Source of the DNA: Artemisia argyi
Lineage: Eukaryota; Streptophyta; Magnoliopsida; Asterales; Asteraceae
Assembly (NCBI GenBank): GCA_030686995.1
Contig: CM060684.1
Coordinates: 4,510,928 to 4,574,927, forward strand
DNA length: 64,000 nt
Direction of reading: 5' to 3'
Shown here: positions 59,736 through 64,000 of the stretch, one piece after another
Position numbering within the stretch: position 1 is the first letter of the stretch
Layout: each line of letters begins with the position of its first letter
Program-made: the position numbers and the translations under genes
The notes under the pieces: model-generated
The model's database searches: none
What the model was told of the DNA's origin: nothing
Seen by the model: only the letters and a program-made list of their open reading frames with translations

Positions 59736-60129
59736 CACTACAACAAAATAGTAACTTACTCACACTTATTAGAGCATGGCGTCACACTTTAAAGTGTGAA
59801 GAATTAAAAACTTCACACTAGCATGTGTGTGAACCAATTGAGTGTAGCAAATATTGTCACACTTTTATGTGTGAAGGTTTATAAATATTTTCACACTTTT
59901 AAGTGTGAGGGTTTTAAAACAATTCTTCACACTTTTTAGTGTGATGATTTTGATTTTGAAATAATTCTTCACACTTTTAAGTGTGTGATTGAAATTCTTC
60001 ACACTTTTTAAGTGTGAAGATTTTGAAACAATTATTCACACTCTTAAGTGTGAATACCTTTAAGAAAAAGTTCACACTTTATAAAGTGTGAAGAAAAAAG
60101 TGTGTAAAAATGACAAATTTGTTGTAGTG
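59736..60129. mobile_element. CACTA-like MITE with palindrome array
   Basis: Ends CACTACAACAAA and TTTGTTGTAGTG, part of a 15-bp perfect inverted repeat counting the ACT/AGT beside it. The interior carries eight copies of a CACACTT..AAGTGTG palindrome spaced about 35-50 bp. The related site at 34988-34998 (GCAGTTAAAT) looks like the empty target. No coding capacity. Confidence 0.8.
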
Positions 60130-60561
60130 AGTTAAATGCTTGATTATTTGCCTTGTTTGTCGCTGAAGCCCATATATATATGTTGCTCAGTTAAATGTTG
60201 TGTTTATAATTTACCAACATACCTACAATTAAATGTGAAATTCAGCTAAACATAACTGACAGCTAAACTACTTTAGTTAAACCAAGAATTAGCCCAGCTA
60301 GCAAATGCATCACTGTGGCGAAGAAGATGAATTTGGTAAATCATTTGAATTTAGTATAATTGTATATGAGATTAATTAGGTTGCAGTGTCATGTCATAGA
60401 CGAAGAAATTCAGGGGTATTCCATTCTATAATATATGTGATTTAGCCATGAAAACGACTCTCAACGTGTCACTCATCATACTCCAAACCAAGTATTCCAG
60501 TGTAGAGCAATTATCTATAACACCAACAACACTACGCTAAAATATAACAACTTTGTTTAAA
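60130..60561. other. Non-coding, nothing recognised
   Basis: Part of the original spacer between the reductase fragment and WAT1 copy 3; no ORF or repeat seen. Confidence 0.5.
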
Positions 60562-60847
60562 GGGAAAAATCTTTAATAATGTACCATACTTGTCACAAAA
60601 ATTGCTTTCGTGCAGCGAATAAAAAAAAATAGCTTTTTGATGTACTGAACTTTCATTTTTTAGCCTTTTTTATGTACTATTGACATTTTTGCCCCTCAAA
60701 ATATTGAAAATCCAAGGGCAAAAAAGTCACGAAAATACATCAAAAATGACAAAAATGAAAGTTCAGTACATCAAAAAGCTATTTTTTTATACGCTGCACG
60801 AAAGTAATTTTTGTGACAAGTATGGTACATTATTAAAGATTTTTCCC
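60562..60847. mobile_element. Small MULE-type MITE
   Basis: 286 bp between 9-bp duplications TTGTTTAAA (60553-60561, 60848-60856). Ends GGGAAAAATC...GATTTTTCCC, arms of about 100-130 bp with few mismatches. No coding capacity. Confidence 0.9.
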
Positions 60848-61002
60848 TTGTTTAAAAAAGATATACTTGTAAAGGTCAAAAATAACACATCGCTTGGGTA
60901 GAACAATATGGCTAAGCAAAGGTCATTATAAAATAAGATGTCATACACCAACCTTATCATAAATTCATTAGCAAATGAAAAAACCCAACCAGAACTAATT
61001 TG

Positions 61003-61190
61003 GCTTAAATCTCACCGAAGCAATGGCACGACTTCCCATTGGGTACGTGAAATTCCTAATCGTCGCTGGCTCGTTTTTGCATGTGTTTATGCTTTACATT
61101 ATGTATATTTGATTTATTGGTTGTAAGGATTATAATGTACTATGTTATTACTAAACCTGAAATTATTCAGGTTGCTATGTCAGTGCTTTG
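61003..61190. repeat. Segment duplicated at 8570-8765
   Basis: See 8570-8765; in this copy a 62-codon ORF (60938-61126, plus strand) is open but not recognised. Confidence 0.7.
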
Positions 61191-62377
61191 AATCACTATC
61201 TGCAAGCACTTCAAGACTTGAGCGCATTGATTCACCATCAACGACACCTTCACCGGTTTCTATGCTTGATTCATTTAATGGACACAATTGGGCCACCCTC
61301 TTTCCCTCTTCGCGTTTTCCCCATAGTACAGCATAGAGTCCAAATATTATCAATATAGCACCCAATACACTGTAGAAAAAGAAGCAACTTCTTTTAAGCC
61401 CTTTTCTAAAATTTACTTGAAATTGTTTGTGTTTTTTCTTCACTAAATTGATAACATGCAAAATAACTAAGCTTCCCAAGTGTAGGCTTTCATTCAGGAC
61501 TAAAGATCCCGCGATAGCCACAAGAACAAGCATAAGAGGATTAAAAGCTGATACAAATAGCGGACCTCGCATTTGCACACACCATGTGATTAACGTAAAC
61601 ATCAATCCAGAAGTTCTAACAGTGGCGTATACGGTATCTCCTTTAACATGACTATCATTGCACTCAGAATATATAGCTGACGCGTACTGACATTTGCTAT
61701 TTAAGTTTATTCCTGAAGTCCCGTCGTGTAAAAAACTGCAGTTTGCATAAATAGGTGTAGATGAAAGACATTTTGCCATAATTTTCTCAAACGATTAGAT
61801 TCATGAATTTTAGTTATGATCCAGATCCCAAAATGCCCTAACAAAATTAAAGAAAATTGTGATGAATTAATAATATGTGCAAAACATGTTTCACAACTTG
61901 TGGTGGTGTTTCAAGTGTCGATCTATTATTAAAAGTTAAATTTTGATCAAATAATAAAATACGTGTACGTACGGTGCTATTTAACATAATTAACAAGAAA
62001 TGGCAAAATGTCTTTCATCTATACCAATTTATGCAAACTGCAGTTTTTTACACTACAGGACTTCAGGAATAAACTTAAATAGCAAACGTCAGTACGCGTC
62101 AGCTATATATTCTGAGTGCAATGATAGTCATGTTAAAGGAGATACCGTATACGCCACTGTTAGAAGTCGTTCCACCCGAGCTTCCAATCACCCCAATGTC
62201 TTTCAATAGATAACCCATATATGAGTGCTTGAACCCCATCCATAGCCGATGTAAGAGCCGTGACTGAATATGGGCAAGGGTATTTTTTCACCATGTTTGT
62301 CTGTTCACAAAACGACATACACAAGACACTGCTTTCAAACCATGAATTACTTTGCAAATCTTAGCCACATTCGCCAT
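61180..62377 (-). pseudogene. WAT1-related transporter, copy 3, rearranged
   Basis: The first 14-15 codons of exon 1 (62377 down to about 62333, MANVAK..VIHGLKA) are joined directly to exon 5 (about 62310-62165), so exons 2-4 are lost. Exon 5 has a 5-bp deletion near 62169. An inverted extra copy of the exon 5 end and intron 5 start (61616-61780) is fused to exon 6. The result is a 199-codon ORF (61779-61180) whose first 56 residues come from antisense intron sequence, followed by SGLMFTLITWCVQMRGPLF, the 102-bp intron 6 in frame (donor CT) and exon 7. The tail ends SSLEVLADSDSKH, longer than copy 1. Confidence 0.85.
61616..62168. repeat. 165-bp inverted repeat in WAT1 copy 3
   Basis: 61616-61780 is the reverse complement of 62004-62168 with about 5 differences, spacer about 220 bp. 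Confidence 0.93.
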
Positions 62378-62399
62378 GATCATAATGAACAATATGATA

Positions 62400-63770
62400 T
62401 GTTTTTGAATTGTGAAATAATATGTGTCTTGAAAGTGTAACAAGTTGAGAAGAATGTCATGTATATATAGTGAGTAGCTAGAATGACGTCATTGCATGTG
62501 TATGTAATTAATAATTAATTTTATTACATTCCTTTTTTAGATAAAGATGGGTAGACATTAGTACCTCTGATTACTTTGCTCTTGATGTCCTGCTCAACTG
62601 CCAAAAAGTTTAGGCGAAAGGTGAAATGCTCTTATACTACCTTCTATTCATAACTAGTTAGCACATCATCAATTGTTTCCAGATCAAAAACACAAAGAAA
62701 AAGTGGTTTCGGCCTTTCGGGCTAACCCTATCCGTCCCATCTATATTGGCTAATACTTAAAATAAATGACATGTTTCGGTCATAATCCATTAATGACCCA
62801 TAACCCAACCCGTGTGACCCGTACTGCTGCTAAAAGTAGGTACAGTTTAAGAATAGACATTCTTCCATAATCCCCAAAATTACCCTGGTGAGAGTTATTA
62901 TTTTCTTGCCAATCTACATTTTAAATTAAAATCTCATGTTCCTCTTTGTTACCTTATGTAACGTTCTTGGTCTAAGGAAATTCAACATCGACGAAAGTAG
63001 TTTCGTTGTGCGTAATTATAGATTGGTATGTTTTATTTCTTTTATATGCAAGTTATGAATCCGATACATGTTACTGAAATAAAATGATTCAACCATATCT
63101 ATCATGCATAATATATGATGTATCTACCTGCATTCTGCTTGTTATTGGGGTGAAATTTTTGTGACTAGGTAATCAATGGGTTGTTGAACCATGCATTACA
63201 ACCATCATAATACTATGTAGTAAAGTTCTAGGCACAACTTGTTTTTTGTTTCGTTATAAAACCAAGAGAAAGTGTTCTAAGAGGTCATAATACTCGCTAC
63301 AAATACACTCCCACCTCTTGACACGTACTATGGAAAATATTGAAATCAAACAACGTTTACAGGAGTGTCTGTTTTTCACAAATTCGTGGCTAAAAAATGA
63401 CATACATTGGTTCTCTATGTTCTTGTTGCCTATCAGTTTCTATTCCCTACTGCATTCATTGTTCCTCTTGCACTTCCTGTTCAAAGGTTTGGTTTTGTTA
63501 TACTAGGTTAGGGAAAATCTGTAAGTGTGTGCAAACTAATATCGAACATTTTAATCCCAAGTGTCTCGCTTATTTTTCCAAAACTTAAAAGTAACACAAA
63601 ATCTGTTTAGATTATCTTATAAATGCAGTTCTTTTAACTAATAAAGTTATGGATGTTGGTGTTAAAACGATTTTTAATTGATCATTCATTATTGAGATTT
63701 GCTAGCAAAAATATTTGAAAGGTAGATAGAATCCAAACCCTATTGTAAGATGAATGCAAGGGAACAATTA
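62400..63770. other. WAT1 copy 3 upstream flank and unassigned sequence
   Basis: 62600-62820 matches 22250-22450. From about 62880 on the sequence is private and shows no gene or repeat. Confidence 0.5.
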
Positions 63771-63777
63771 ATTCAGT

Positions 63778-63835
63778 AGAGAATAGAAACCGATACGTTG
63801 CAAGAATAGAAAGAACCATGCCGCCATATATAACG
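63778..63835 (-). pseudogene. WAT1 exon 1 fragment, copy 4
   Basis: Minus strand reads GMVLSILATYRFLFS, matching GMHLPILIAYRFLFA of copy 1 exon 1. Both sides diverge at once, the right side at the putative LTR. Confidence 0.65.
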
Positions 63836-63838
63836 AAA

Positions 63839-64000
63839 TGAGAGAAAACATATTGAATGAAAAATGAATTTTATTATTATGAAATTGTTACATGGTGAAG
63901 ACAGAATTACATCTTATATACTGCTGCAAACTAACTATTACTAACTAACTGTAAAGTACAACTCTAACTGTATATTGTACAACTATTACATCATATCACA
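63839..64000 (-). repeat. Putative LTR at the right window edge
   Basis: On the minus strand it would start TGTGATATGATGTAATAG at 64000 and contain TATATAAG (about 63912-63919) and AT-rich downstream sequence, like a copia LTR. Only one LTR is in the window, so this is tentative. Confidence 0.4.

Noticed and set aside
60938..61126. 62-codon ORF in the WAT1 3' flank as a conserved small gene
   Set aside because: The copy at 8570-8765 does not keep the frame, so the similarity is explained by duplication of the flank.

Overview
The window is nuclear DNA from a flowering plant. It is AT-rich and has plant-type introns, Ty1/copia elements with tRNA-Met-type primer sites, a plant LINE, MULE, CACTA, Stowaway and Harbinger-like MITEs, WAT1-family and FBD-type F-box genes. 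The copia pol style and a CCHC-plus-ARID retroelement protein resemble what I recall from daisy-family (Asteraceae) genomes; that family assignment is inference.

Layout. 1-2850: minus-strand copia fragment. 3392-3988: last exon of a D-3-phosphoglycerate dehydrogenase-like gene. 5066-5692: hAT-like MITE. 6600-8515: decayed copia. 8570-63840: a cluster of locally duplicated units carrying three gene types, all on the minus strand: WAT1-related transporter (one complete copy at 9085-12760, three damaged copies at about 42550-45591, 61180-62377 and 63778-63835), F-box/LRR genes (26387-27864, 31505-32980, 47074-48601, and a frameshifted copy at 55193-56747), and a progesterone 5-beta-reductase/iridoid-synthase-like gene fragment (34754-34990 and 59494-59735). 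Each unit was later broken up by transposons, and the sister copies serve as empty sites that fix the insertion boundaries.

Mobile elements. 14186-22028 is a complete copia element: 709-bp LTRs about 1% diverged, ATCTC target duplication, one uninterrupted 1353-aa Gag-Pol. 23615-25829 is a non-coding LTR element (CATAC duplication) whose two LTRs are nearly identical over most of their length but strongly different over the first 82 bp. 34993-42549 is a dead copia element; inside its RNase H region sits a second, young LTR element (39406-41801, GGATC duplication, 399-bp LTRs with 4 differences). Its only long ORF encodes a CCHC knuckle, a retropepsin-like region without the catalytic Asp, an ARID DNA-binding domain and a basic nuclear-localisation-like tail. 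This is the most unusual system in the window. 49715-50806 is a MULE-type foldback element (9-bp duplication, arms of about 370 bp), 52049-54336 a 5'-truncated LINE, 59736-60129 a CACTA-like MITE filled with short palindromes, and 60562-60847 a second small MULE-type MITE.

The genes do not form a pathway that I can see. The recurring theme is duplication followed by decay: splice-donor loss with in-frame intron retention in WAT1 copies, an inverted duplication inside a WAT1 copy, a frameshift and hexanucleotide expansion in an F-box copy, and promoterless gene fragments carried along in the duplicated blocks.
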